Shown here piece by piece: positions 11,877 through 24,300 of a DNA stretch of 64,000 bases. The notes under the pieces are model-generated. The model had not been told where the DNA came from, ran no database searches, and worked only from the letters and a program-made list of their open reading frames with translations. The first letter of the stretch is position 1, and every line of letters starts with the position of its first letter. The stretch is from Oscarella lobularis. Lineage: Eukaryota > Porifera > Homoscleromorpha > Homosclerophorida > Oscarellidae. The position numbers and the translations under genes were made by a program. The stretch covers positions 7,119,733 through 7,183,732 of the forward strand of contig NC_089175.1 in assembly GCF_947507565.1 (NCBI RefSeq). Reading direction: 5' to 3'.

Positions 11877-14124
11877 TTATCTTGGCTTGAAAGAAATTAT
11901 TAGTAGCCTGTTACGAACTCCGTGAGATTGTTTAGCGTTGAACGTAAAAACGGTGAGGCTCATCAACGTCGTCGGAGTCGTCGAAATTGCCGCACCGCTG
12001 TCGCGGGGTTGAATTCGAAGTGTCAATCCCGTATTGGGAATGGTGATCTCTGCTCCTTTGTCTAACGAGACGGGAGTGAAAAATTTCTTCCATTGAGTGA
12101 AAATGAGAACGCCTCGAGTCGTTCCAATGACAATCACATCTTCCTCTCGTTCGGGAGTCGGATGCAGCAATTCGCGTTCTTTCGGAGACAGTTCTTCGCA
12201 ATTCTACACAAATAAAAATATTTATACTGTTTAACGTGTAAATAGCTTTATACCATCGACGGAGAGTTTGAACGAAGCGACGCATTCTTATCAAAGTCGG
12301 AAGTTTCTTGTTCTATCGATTCGTCCAAATCGTGACGAAGAAGTTTTTCACAAACAATCTTTAAATCTTTGCAACCAATAAAATTATTTAAAACAGCAAT
12401 ATTGAAAATAATTTACCGTATTTCAAAATATCTAATAGCGCCTCTGGTGTGATCTCAGTCGATTTATAGGGCGATCCTCCATATCGCAAAATAAACAGCA
12501 GATCTCTTTTAACAATAGAGCAGACTGAGTGTTCCCCTGTTGGAATGGGTTCATCAGATATTGACACCTGTCAAATGAACATCATATCGGAATGTTATAT
12601 AAAAATATTTTAATTACCATTTTGCACTTTTGAAAGTCGATTAGAATCATTTGGGCCAGAGACAGAGGAAAGTCGTCTTCCCCGTATCCCCATATGACAA
12701 AAGCAACTGGCCCCCCCAATGTGGGAATATTAACAACAACCGTCGAATGGGAGAATCGAGGAACGAGATGATGATCCAATTTCATTTCAATCCACTCCTA
12801 CGAGAATAAATAGCATTAATTAACAAAAACAAACCTATTTGTTACCAGTGAACTGAATACAAACAGAAAGGCATCATTCAGCACCCCCTTAAAATTACTT
12901 CCCCCAATAAGAATTGCTCGATCAATATCAATCGTAGTGAAGGAATGTGCGGATCGAGGATGTGGTTTTTTTCCTGTGCATTGAGCTGGAATCCAATTCC
13001 CTTCAAACAAATGCCTACATCGAATTCAAAACAATTGATGACGTGACTCACTCTTTTGGATGGAAAACAACCAAACTTCATTGCTCAACCCCACATCAGG
13101 ATTATCTGGATGAGGAATGATTTGAGATCCGTCCGGTATTGGGGAAACAATCTTTGTTCCTAATCCTCCCATGATGACGAGATGTTCGTCTCCCTTCTTC
13201 CCTAACACGCACAATCCATGTTGCGATCTCCCACTGGGAGTGGATTGATCATTGAGATGAATTCGCTGCCATTCGAGCGTTAACCCATCCAATTCGTGAA
13301 TATCGCTCGAAAAGAGATCACGGCCATTAAACAATTTGTAGACACCACCAAATTGATAAATGTCCTGATTTTGGACGATGCCGATTCGTGCGTTGGCACA
13401 CGGATGAGGAAGGTCGGATGGGCTGTTCGATGCTGCTCGTCGTTGATTCCATCGACTTGTCAACAGATTGAAGCATTCAATCAGATCGTGAGAGCACATG
13501 TAGATGTCTCCCGTCGATTCTCTAACCGCCATTCCTCCCCAGAGAAGCATTTCCTCGTTGACGACGGCGGCGACATGTCCATTTCGAGATGACGGGCACG
13601 CGGATGACATTTTTTGAAGAGGAGAAACGGCTCGAGAGAAAGGAATCGATGCCTCCTTCATGAATAATTCTCTATGAAAGAGACAAATAATGCATAGAAA
13701 ACTCGGTATCAACTCAATACTTATCTGATTTTCTACGTATATTGCAAAAAACTTTGACGGCGACGCTCTTCTCTTCTCCGTCTTTTTTCAGCGTCGCTTG
13801 GTATACATCGCTGAAGGCACCTTCCCCAACGAAATCGTAGTCCTCATCATAGACGAGATCCTCTCGGTCGATTTGAAGAGACGGATGAGGCATGTCGGAT
13901 GGGCTGTTTGCTGTTGCTTGCCATTGATTCCATTGTCTTGTCAACAAATCGAAGCACTCGATCACATCAGGAGAGCAAAAGTACTCCGCCCCCGTCGATT
14001 CCTCCACCGATACTCCTCCCCACAGAAGCATCTCATCATTGACTACTGCGGCACCGTGTCCCATTCGAGATGACGGACACGGAGAAGACATTGTCGAGAA
14101 GGAAAATCGGTTCAAGCGCGTCAA
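11877..14124 (-). CDS. Kelch-repeat protein with an embedded protein-kinase N-lobe fragment
   Basis: Seven exons: 14124-13721, 13671-13052, 13000-12846, 12797-12618, 12567-12417, 12366-12254 and 12203-11877. They join in frame to 649 residues, with introns of 48-51 bp. Residues about 12-80 are a first kelch module (SRMGHGAAVV, MLLWGG). A kinase N-lobe fragment follows: glycine loop VGEGAFSDVYQA, lysine in VAVKVF, and a helix-C-like ELFMKEASI reached by splicing. The protein then returns to kelch modules with the same leader (SSRNGHVAAVVNEEMLLWGG), further blades (PHPRSAHSF, AILIGG) and an unrecognised C-terminal domain. HRD and DFG motifs are absent, so no catalysis is expected. Kelch propellers usually bind proteins. 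The layout looks like a tandem duplication that trapped part of a neighbouring kinase. The alternative start at 14091 (MSSPCPSS) gives 638 residues. Confidence 0.75.
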
Positions 14125-15333
14125 GGACGAAATATCACAACGCGAGTCTATATTAGGAGAACAATGATTATTGATCTAAACCGAAATCGTTCTTTGTTTT
14201 CAAGGTAGCAACCTTGGCAGAACGACACAATTACGCCGGCGACGGCTCAAACGGCTCAAACGGGAATGCGATGACGTTACGTATCGCACGGCTCCGAGAC
14301 AAAGGTCAAATATCACGTGACAGGAATTATGCAAATACTTTCTTGATAAACTTTGAGCCACAGCCTTTGAGAAGTAGAGAATTATTTCATTTTCAAAATT
14401 CATTTTGAGCAATCGTCGGCAGTCTCAACATCTCTATTCCGTTTTTCTATAAGAACTGAAATGCACATATTCTCAAATAGGAAACATTTTTTCTACAAGT
14501 ACTATTTGAGGCTACTTCTTGCACTTTCCCGCAACGGTTCTCGCGCTTCGTTTAGCCTGATCGTCACCGTGTCTCCGCCCATTAATCCCTTCTCCATCGT
14601 TTACAGTGCCATACGTAGCTCATTGATTCTATGCATCATTTTATCTGAGAATCCATTTTCATAATAGCATTTCACAAAAGACAAAATCAATTTTCCGTAG
14701 ACAAACGTTGATTCAAAACAGTCCCAAATTGGAATTCAATCACAGCCTGGACGGAATTGCATATAATTTTAAAAAGGTAATTTTCTCCTTCACACAGAGA
14801 CTCCCTTTAGCTCCGGCATGTCGGAGCTCCCAAAGAGTGCGCTCGAAGAACCCAAAAGTTGTTCTCCCAGTATCTAGGGATCGAAGGCGGAACTGATTCG
14901 TTCTCGTTTAGGTCTTGTATCTCTGTTTCTTTGCTTGTACTTGTTTGCAGTCGAAAAAACAATGAATTGGCATTGCGAATACATCGATCTATCCGCGGAG
15001 CATGAGTAGGGCGCGATTCCGCAGCGTCGAAAGCGACCGATGAATAATTCACTAGCGTGCGCTACATCAAAGATGAAAAAATATGATCAGGAATTGAAAT
15101 GCAAAAAATAGGCAATAAAATCATGCATAAGACGGATAATGGAAAAATAACACAAGTCGGGTGAGACAAAATCGAAAGTAGAAATAATAAAAAAATAAGA
15201 GAGATCACAAAATGCTTTTCAGCGCAAATCAATAAACAAACCGAGCCAAAACAATGCAAAAATATCCACTAAAACACATGCCAACCTGTAAGACACGCAC
15301 GTACAGTAAAATTCATAATCAGGCCTGTTCTTA
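14125..15333. other. Intergenic region between giant gene and kelch gene
   Basis: This holds the 3' flank of the giant membrane-protein gene and the 5' flank of the kelch gene; both are on the minus strand. I see no convincing exon. Short open frames lack splice partners or domain signal. A CpG-containing stretch at 14210-14300 upstream of the kelch start may be its promoter. Confidence 0.5.
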
Positions 15334-18300
15334 CTAATCAGCCGCGTCGTACAACACTTCGATGTCCTTTCTTTGTGAAGATGGAATTTCCGCGTACTCG
15401 TTTTCCTCGTCAGCTGCTTTCCCGCTTTCTATCTTTTCATATACTCTTTCTTCATCACTGGAAAAGATGGGCTTGTCGTTTTTGGGATCGAAAGCAGGAT
15501 TGACTATGTCAACACCGCTAGTCGCTTTCATAGACGCCGGTTTTCGATCAGAGTACCTACTTACATAATTATACGGTAAATTATATGGTACATTCAGAAG
15601 AAATATTCTACAATAACCTGGTCGGTTTCGTATGCTTGCTGTTCCTTTTAACAACTACAACAACCACGATAACAATCACTAGCAACAAAACAACGCCACC
15701 TCCTGCAGCACTACCAACTATGATCCACTTTGAGGCTGCGAAAAGCAAGAATTAGGGTATACTCAATTACCTAAACTATCGCTTTACCGTCGGAAGTAAT
15801 TCGAGGACATTGGCCTGTTGGCGAACAGTGCACCGTTAATGAAATCGTCGCCAATCCAGTTAGGGAAGGTTTTCCGCCATCTTTCGCCGATACTTGAAGA
15901 TCATACGAGGAGTCGGCATTCGAATCCAACTGTTTAGCTAAGGATACTTCGCCAGTCAACAAGTCAACGGTGAAATATTCCTGAGTCATTTCCATGCTGT
16001 ACATCACCTCTCCGTTGCTTCCTAGAAAACAAGTGATACGCGCATAATTCAAGGAAAAAACGTTACCTGAGTCGGCGTCGATTGCACTGGTGTTGACGAC
16101 GCTGAAACCGCGAGGCAATCCGACCACAACGTCCGACGGAGTATATACCTCTTTGCTGAACATAGGCGAATTGTCGTTAACGTCACTCAAAGAAATAACG
16201 GCGGTTGTTTCAGACGTCCGGAGAACTGGCTGAGTCAGACTTGCTACAATGGCAACTGTGATTTCCCTGACATTTTCGTAATCCAACTGCACAGAATTCG
16301 CTACTTGGAGAACTCCGGAGTTGGTTATGGTAAACGCATTCGCACGGCTACCCGATTTGAATTCCTGGCTTCTTATTGAATACATCACGTTGGTGCTAGG
16401 CTTTCCGTCAACAAGAGCTTTGACACTCAAAACAGAAGAGCCGTCGGGTGAGTTCTCTTGTAAAGTTGTACTGTAATGTTCTTGATCAAATAGTGGCCAC
16501 TTGGCACTCGTTTTGTTCACAAAAAAGAGAACGGTCACTTGGCTATATAGGCTCGGGTTCTGTGCATCCAGAGCTCGGATAACAAGACTGTAAGTGTCCG
16601 TTACGTAATAGTTGAGCACCGCATCATCTGACAGATAGATTTCAACAGCACCGGCGGAAGAACGTTTAATCGCAAATACGTCTTCCGAGTCACTGGGCAC
16701 AACTGACACAAGCTGGTATTCAATCTGGGTGCGATCTGAACCGACATCTGAATCAGTGGCTGTCAAAGACAACAGCATCTCGCCTCCTTTAATTCGCTCT
16801 CCGACAAGAAAGGCATACCGACGTTGTTCAAATTCTGGAGCGTTATCGTTGACGTTCGTGACAGATATCCTGACCGTGGCGACAGTGACTGCACCAGGAA
16901 CTTCGGACGTCTGTGCAAGAATGTTGAAGTTGTACTCGGTCTGTTGCTCGTAATCTAATGATTGGCTCAAGGAGAGGACGCCGGTTTTCGCGTGTACACT
17001 GAAAGGAAGAGATTCGGCGTAGTAGAGACTGTACGAAATGCGGCTGGCATTGAGCTGAGTCGCGCGTAGAGACAAACGCGGTGTGACGGGAACAATAGAC
17101 TGAACTGGAGCATCTTCGGCAAGACGTGCAACTACTTTCGAATTGACAAACTCAAACTTATCAGCGATAGTGACGGTCAGACGAAAGGTGCAAGATTTCG
17201 GACTTGACGTTTGATCTCGAGCGGTTACAGAAAATGTTGCCAAGTTAAACAGGCCAGACGGCTTTGGCGGAGAAGAGCGGAGAATAACGTCTGCCCCTGT
17301 CGAATCGTTCGTCACCACATCGAAGAGGTTTCTCGATAGAGATGTTGACTGGAAGTTGGTCAGATTGTAAGATAGTCTGCCAGATGCACCGCTATCGACG
17401 TCAGTTGCTTCCAGAGTAAATAACGCCGTGCTTGCATTAGTGGTATACGGAACAGAAGTTGTTAGACTTCCTGGTATACATTGTGGAGCGTGATTGAGCG
17501 AGATAACATTTACGTCGATCTTTTCTCTCGTGTGGCACTGAGGCTGACCGTGATCAGATGCAACGACATTTAGAATGTAAGCTTCGTCTGAAAGAGATCG
17601 ACGTAGAGTAATCAATCCACTTTGAGAATCGATTTTGAACCGATCTGAGGCCAATGCATCCAGAGAATACTTCACTATTCCGTTCGGTGACGCTCTGCCG
17701 TCTTTATCAGTTGCACTCAATTGAACAACGTTCGTTCCTAGAGGAGCCATCTCATCGACATCGACAGACGAGGAAAGGCCGACGAAAACGGGACAGTGAA
17801 TATTCGGTTGAGTGACAGTCAGAGAGATCTGAAGATTACCGGTCAACGATGGCACGCCGCTGTCGGTCGCAGAGAGAGTAAACAAGAAAACGTCGCCAAC
17901 ATAACTACGCAAAAAAGCAGCCGTGACTATAACACCCGTTTGAGTGTCAACTTTGAACAGGGAATGACGGCCATCTGAGCTTGCAAGACTGTACGTAATG
18001 CGACCGTTCTTTCCACTATCCATGTCTAAAGCGGGCTCAGACGCGACGACAAATCCGATGTCTGCCGTCAGCGGAACAGCGACGTCGATAGACGAAACAT
18101 TGAAGGTGGGCGAGTATTGATTAATTCCAGCTAACTGATCACAGCGAGGTCCGTCGTAGTGTGCAGTGCATTGACAGGTATCTGGTCCAATGCACACTCC
18201 TGTAGACACTTTGCCGCAGTTATTCACCGCTGAGCAGTCGGGTGTACTGCACTCCGGTCCCGTCCATTTGGAATCGCAAGTGCACGTATCTAGAGCAAGA

Positions 18301-21300
18301 CACTTTCCGTGGCCTATAGAAACAAAAATAAAAATCCAAAAGAATCTCAGCATCATCAGTCGTACCTGAACAAAATTTTTTTGCTTCGCACGAAAACTTG
18401 CTGCAGTCAGAACCCGCGTAGCCGTACTTGCAGTCACACAAATCGACTTCGATGCAGACTCCGTTGCCAGAGCAATCGCTCCGACCGGAACACGACGCCA
18501 CGCTGCAGTTCGACCCCTTGTAACCTGCGTAGCACGAACAGTATTTCTTCCCGTTCTGAGCCAGACAGATGCCGTTTCCCGAGCAATCGTCCAACTCCGG
18601 ACAATCGATCGGCGTCGCACAGTCGACGCCGGAAAATCCACCGGAGCAAGAGCAGATATTCGGTGCAACGCAATCACCGTTTCCAGAGCAATCTCCGACA
18701 TTAGTGCACGTGGGAAACGCGCAGCTCGATCCTCCCCAACCGTCCTTGCAGACGCATTTGTCTAAGCCGACGCACGAGCCGTGATTGCTGCAGTAGCCGA
18801 CGGCTTCGCACGAGTGGCGATCGCAGCTGACTCCCGCCCAGCCGTAGTCGCATTTACACTTGTCGTGATCGATGCACGCTCCGTGGTTCGAGCAATCGCC
18901 GATGCGACTGCAGTTGGCTTTCTCGTTACAAGACGAGCCAGTAAACCCGACGGAGCATGCACACACATCGTGAGACTTGCATCGACCTTGAGATGGACTC
19001 GTACAGTTGGACACTCCGTAACAAGTTGCTGCAAAGCAATTCATTAGATACCGGTTTTCAAAAACTTATGACACTATCTGGGATTTGGTGGGCGCCAAAA
19101 GCTTATTAAAAAGGGGTTCTGAGTGAGCACGTGTGTCCCCCAAAAATTTTCAAAGCATAATGTTTGGTAAGAGAATAAGGCCGTGCTTAGAAGAGTTACC
19201 TGCTCCCTTCTATCCCAGCTCTGTTTTAGATCTACGAGCAGGGTGAAACACACAGACCTTTTTTAAGTGCCCACTACTGAAAAATTCTGGCTAAGTCACT
19301 GGTACAAACTGATACTTACATGGTTCGTCACAAAGAATACCGTCCCATCCGAAGTGACACTTGCAGAATCCAGACACGCAATCGCCATTCAAACTACAGT
19401 TTGCACACGATCCTAAAGAAATTGCTCTAAGTCATAATCGTGTCAAAGCGAGGATCAAACTAACCGAGATTACAGTCTTCTCCGAACCAACCGGGAAGAC
19501 AGATGCAGGTGCTATTTACGCAGCGTCCCTTTCCAGAGCATTGCGTAGGACAGCCTAGACTTGTCCATAGGAAACTGAGGAATTTGGCATTTAGATATCA
19601 TACCCGTTTGATAAGTTTCCTGCTGAGACAAAGTTGTGTCATTCGTAATAGCTACGTCAAATATGCACTCCTGCAAGCGGATGCCGTCGAGACCTTGTTG
19701 TTTGCAAAGACTTTCGGCCATCTTTAGTAAGAGGAAATAGTAAAAAGGCACGCGGACGTATGCGACCTCACCATCCTGGTAGAAGAGTCGATATCGTTGA
19801 TTGAGTAGAGCGGAACGAATCTAGGATCGGTGTAGGAGGAGTCCAAAGTGTCGTCTTTGTGAAAATTCGAATGATTCCACGACCACGTGCCATTCAAGCC
19901 GGAGCCATCAAACGATTTGGCAATTTTCCCTGCGTAACACAATCATAAAAACCTAAAAGTGAACATTGAACATTACATGACTTAGCAAAGTCCAACACTT
20001 TGGCAGGGACGTAGGTGACACCATCGGATCCCACCAAGTCGTTTGTCACATTTCCGTCCATCAATCCACACAATCCTTCCGTTGATCGTTTGAACGATGC
20101 AACCGGAGCGAAAAGTATGTTGATAAATTGACGCTCCATCGCTGCACTGTAGCGGACGTCAACAGACAAAGACACGCCGTTGGCAAATTGAAATGAAATC
20201 AAAGCTATGCTTTCAGGCGACGACATCAAGGATACTTCAACGTGAACTGTGTCCTTTTCCAAGCTGAGCTTAAGACCGTCCGATAACGAAGTCACGATAC
20301 CGTTGATTCTAAAGAGAATACTAATGTCATACGGCTATAACGACTGACAAACCTTAGAGTAGGTAAGTCTGAAGGCTTAGGCTGGTGAAGCGTTGAAATG
20401 GCAACAACACTCGGACCGGCTTTTATTGCAACGGCGCCAATCAGAGACGCTCTGGCGTACTTGAAGAAACGAGTGTCCACTCCAAAGTCGTTGGCAACGC
20501 TCTTGCAATACTAAAATTCGCCAATATCAAAGAAGTCGTAGCTAAATCCTGCAAAACCACGTGCGATACAACTTTCCGAAGCCACTGATTTAACTTACCA
20601 TCTAAAGTCTCCAAATGCGGATCTCCACCGCCTGGACGAGGCCTGGCGAACTGACAACCAGGACCAATCCACTGCTCGTCGCATACGCAGTACGGTTTTC
20701 TGTCTGTCTCACTTCCCATCGGTATGGTGCAGATGCCGTTATCAGAACAAACTGAAACAATGACGCTGCACATAAGAAATTAGGTAGCAACTGTCAACTT
20801 ACACGGCCAAGGACTGCAGTCAGGCACGTCACAGAAAGGCCCTTTCCACCCATCTGCACAAACCGGTGGCAGACCACCGCGACCTTGCTTTGATTGGCAG
20901 CTACAAGTGCAGTCCTGCCACACTGGTTCAAAGCCTTCGGGACACGTAGGACATCTAGAGTAAAGAGAATAAACAGTAGTCTTAGCAAGTCAGCGTGGGA
21001 CCTACTTATCGTCAGGACAAATGCATCCACTTGGACCAAGAACTGAGTCCATGCAGTTCTTGCACTTACACCCGCACTGACACTGGCCGTCTGGTCCCCA
21101 AACGCTCGCACTGCCATCGTCGCAAGTACAATTACACTAAACAATAGAACAGACAATCCAGAATAAACATGAAGGCCAACCGATATCGCCTTACTTGACA
21201 CGTTCCATTGTTGAAATATGCAATGTCAAAATTCGAACAATGACATTCGCATAGTGGGTGAGGCAAGGACAAATTAAAAATTTGAATTGACTCTGGGCAC

Positions 21301-24300
21301 GGGCAGTCAGGCGATCCGCTGACACCGCAAAGCGGACAAGATTTCTTTCCGCTGACTTTGTCGATGACGCACGAGGCGGCCCCGGGACACTCACAGGAGC
21401 AGTCCGTCTCGTTCGCCATGGGCAAACAGAGACCCGAGGTGACGTCGATAAACGAAGCCTGTTGCCACGAATCGAACAACTGCGAAGAATTGTAGTACAG
21501 CAGATCTATGAATGACATTCCTTCTATTTGATCAACTCCTGCACGAGATGACGATAGTAATTTCTAAAGAGCAACTCAAAGCTTTTCAATATCTATTAAA
21601 GTCGCTAGCGTACCTCGGGAAAACGACATCCTCTAGAGCATCTGGTCGTTTCAAAGTGACCTTTCAGTGACGGAGAAATTTTCACAGTAAATGAAGACTG
21701 GGGATAGAGACTGGGTGATGCTGAGAAAGCAGACGTCACTATAGCAGGTATTGATGACAGGTTGATGTGGTCCGGAGTTTTATACGACGATGGCCACGAA
21801 ATTTCGAATGTGGGAGTCAAAGAAGACTCAAATATTGACGTGTACTGAGGATGATCAGTCAAATCTTGATCTCCCTTCAATTGAGCCTAATAACAAATAG
21901 TCTACAACTGAATTGTTTTTGCATTTCTTGAATGACAGTTACGTCTTTTATGTATTCGCTCCCAACTCCGTTTCTCCATACTGCACCCAATTTAGCATTT
22001 CCACGGGACTGAGAAAGATACGAAAAGGAAATGTTACTACGACTGGTCACCTGCAAAAACAAGGCGTTCAGAGACAACACAAAATTGCCAGTAAGCCTAC
22101 GTCGTAATCAAAAGAAAACGAATACGATGCTGACAGCTTCGTTTCACCACGAACGCAGATTGAACCGATAGAAATGCAAAAAGGCTTTGAAGGGACAGTA
22201 ACAGATACTGCAGGCGGAGAAGATTTTCCTTTTCTGCAGGAAGAAAAGTGAGACAAGAATCGACAGAAGGAAAGCTTAATTAAACTCACGAGCTCGGGAA
22301 TATCTCCAAATTAGCACTGGTTCCAATATGCAAAGGTCCTTTGAATGAAAATCCGACCTTCGTTACGAAAGGCGACGTGTGGTTGGATCGGAACATCATA
22401 TCCACTTGAGGATCGTAACTGACAAGCGTCTCAGTTGATATTACTCCTCGATCGGAATTTCCAAACTGAAAAAAAAAAACAATTAGCTGAGAAAGAAAAA
22501 TTAACGCTCTACATTAAGACTTACTTTGGTTTTCAACACTTCATGATGAAAGAACATTGTCTCGTTTGCATCGCACAATTTCATATTTCCACCACTATTT
22601 CCGCTGTTGCGTGGCGCACCTGGCGCATCACCGCCCATGTTCTCACTGCACGACGTTACGACACCGCTGGATGGATTGAGTTCCAAGAAGGTTGTGCCGT
22701 CATCCCAAGAACTATAGAAATCAGTAAGAACACCAGCGGCTGGGCCACTGGGACGACCGACGATCACGTCACCAACTGTCAGATTGAGGTCCGAACGAGT
22801 AACATTGTCAAATATGAGAACACCTCTAATGCCCGTGCCGCCAACACCCGTAACAATCGGAGCCTTATCAACCGGAGATAGTCCTTTCGTCTTTACTTGC
22901 AATTTTACAGAGGGAGGTAATGGATTTGGAAAACAACTTGCTAGGGACGTATGAACAATTGTATGCTGTCCGGCACCGACAATCGATTCGACTTCTTCGA
23001 AACGTCTGCTTCCGTGCGCACTGACAATGCCTTGATTGCTGCGGGGATTCAAGCCCATCTTCTCTGATTCCACCGACGACAGAGCTATGACAATATCTCC
23101 GTCAGGCGTTCGCCGACACTTGTAAACAGAAACAGATGGCGACAAAACTATGGTTTGTGAGGCTCCGGGAAGCTGCGGGGAGGAGGAGGCTGCAATCGCC
23201 TCAAGAGTTGCCACATTCGGAACAATTTCTATAGCTGTTTCGTTGTAGATGTCTTCCAGGTCAACAGTGTCGATGAAGTCGGCGTATTTTATCGTCTCCT
23301 CCAGGTACGCTGGGGAGGCCTTGATTAGTTGATATGCCCCCCATTTGGTCATAGCAAGTATCTTGTCGAGTATTCCTCCACATTGACGACTCGAAAGTAT
23401 GTGGCCAGTGTACACATCTTTCAACGACGGCGTTGTGATGTAATAATTGTAGTTGCTAGTGCCCAGTAGACGGTAAATGGTCGAGCTTCCGGGATCAACT
23501 CGTACGTCAGGGTAAAGATCGACATACCTTTGACGGCGATCAGACGACGATCTACCCGAAGATCTCTTGTCACGAAAGTCTGACTTTCCGTTAGGCAGAT
23601 GACTCGGAATTTTAGGCGCATTCGCACCGAGACCATAGTCGGGCGTAACCCTTCCATAGGGACATCGTGATTCGTCCCAATTAAGGCAAGATGACTAAAA
23701 AATGACGATGGAAGACTGTCTGCAAAGAGTCTACTAGGCCTTACATTTGCTTCGTTGTAGCAGTGGCCTATGTCGTGACAATGCTGGCAAGTTTCGTAGC
23801 TGCTTGTTGCCACAGACCAGTCGCACGGAGAGGAGCACCCAATGTCCTATGCTATAGTTATAAACTAGAAAGACCCGAATCTTTATAGATTACCTTTATT
23901 CGATCTGAACAACCTTCTCTCCGTGGGCTGTAGCAGCTGTAGTAGAACCACGTGTTGCACTGTTGCTTATCTGGGCGACTACCTAGACCAGGAATGCAGG
24001 AGCCTTGACTATCACACCAACCACAGCCTGGCTGGCGACTGCAGGCGTAACACGTCGTGTACAGATTGCAGTAGGTCGTCGTACAGGCGCGACCCTAAAA
24101 ACGGCAAATAAAAATTAGGAAAAATACCGGTTATATACTTGTCTGTTCCTTGCCTTCCAACCAACTCGGCAACGACATTGATTCGGCCCCACGCACGCTC
24201 CATGACCGGAACAGTCGTTGACGTCGTTGCAGTGAAAGTTGGCGCAGTCTTCACCACGCCATCCCTTGAAACACGAACAAGTACTAGTGACACTGTCACA

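Noticed and set aside
21480-21613. Gene boundary between a Bark-like gene and a VWD/cadherin gene
   Set aside because: The obvious acceptor at 21539 gives a stop, but the acceptor TTCTTCGCAG before 21479 keeps frame, and total exon length stays a multiple of three. No leader peptide or promoter was seen here. It remains the main alternative.
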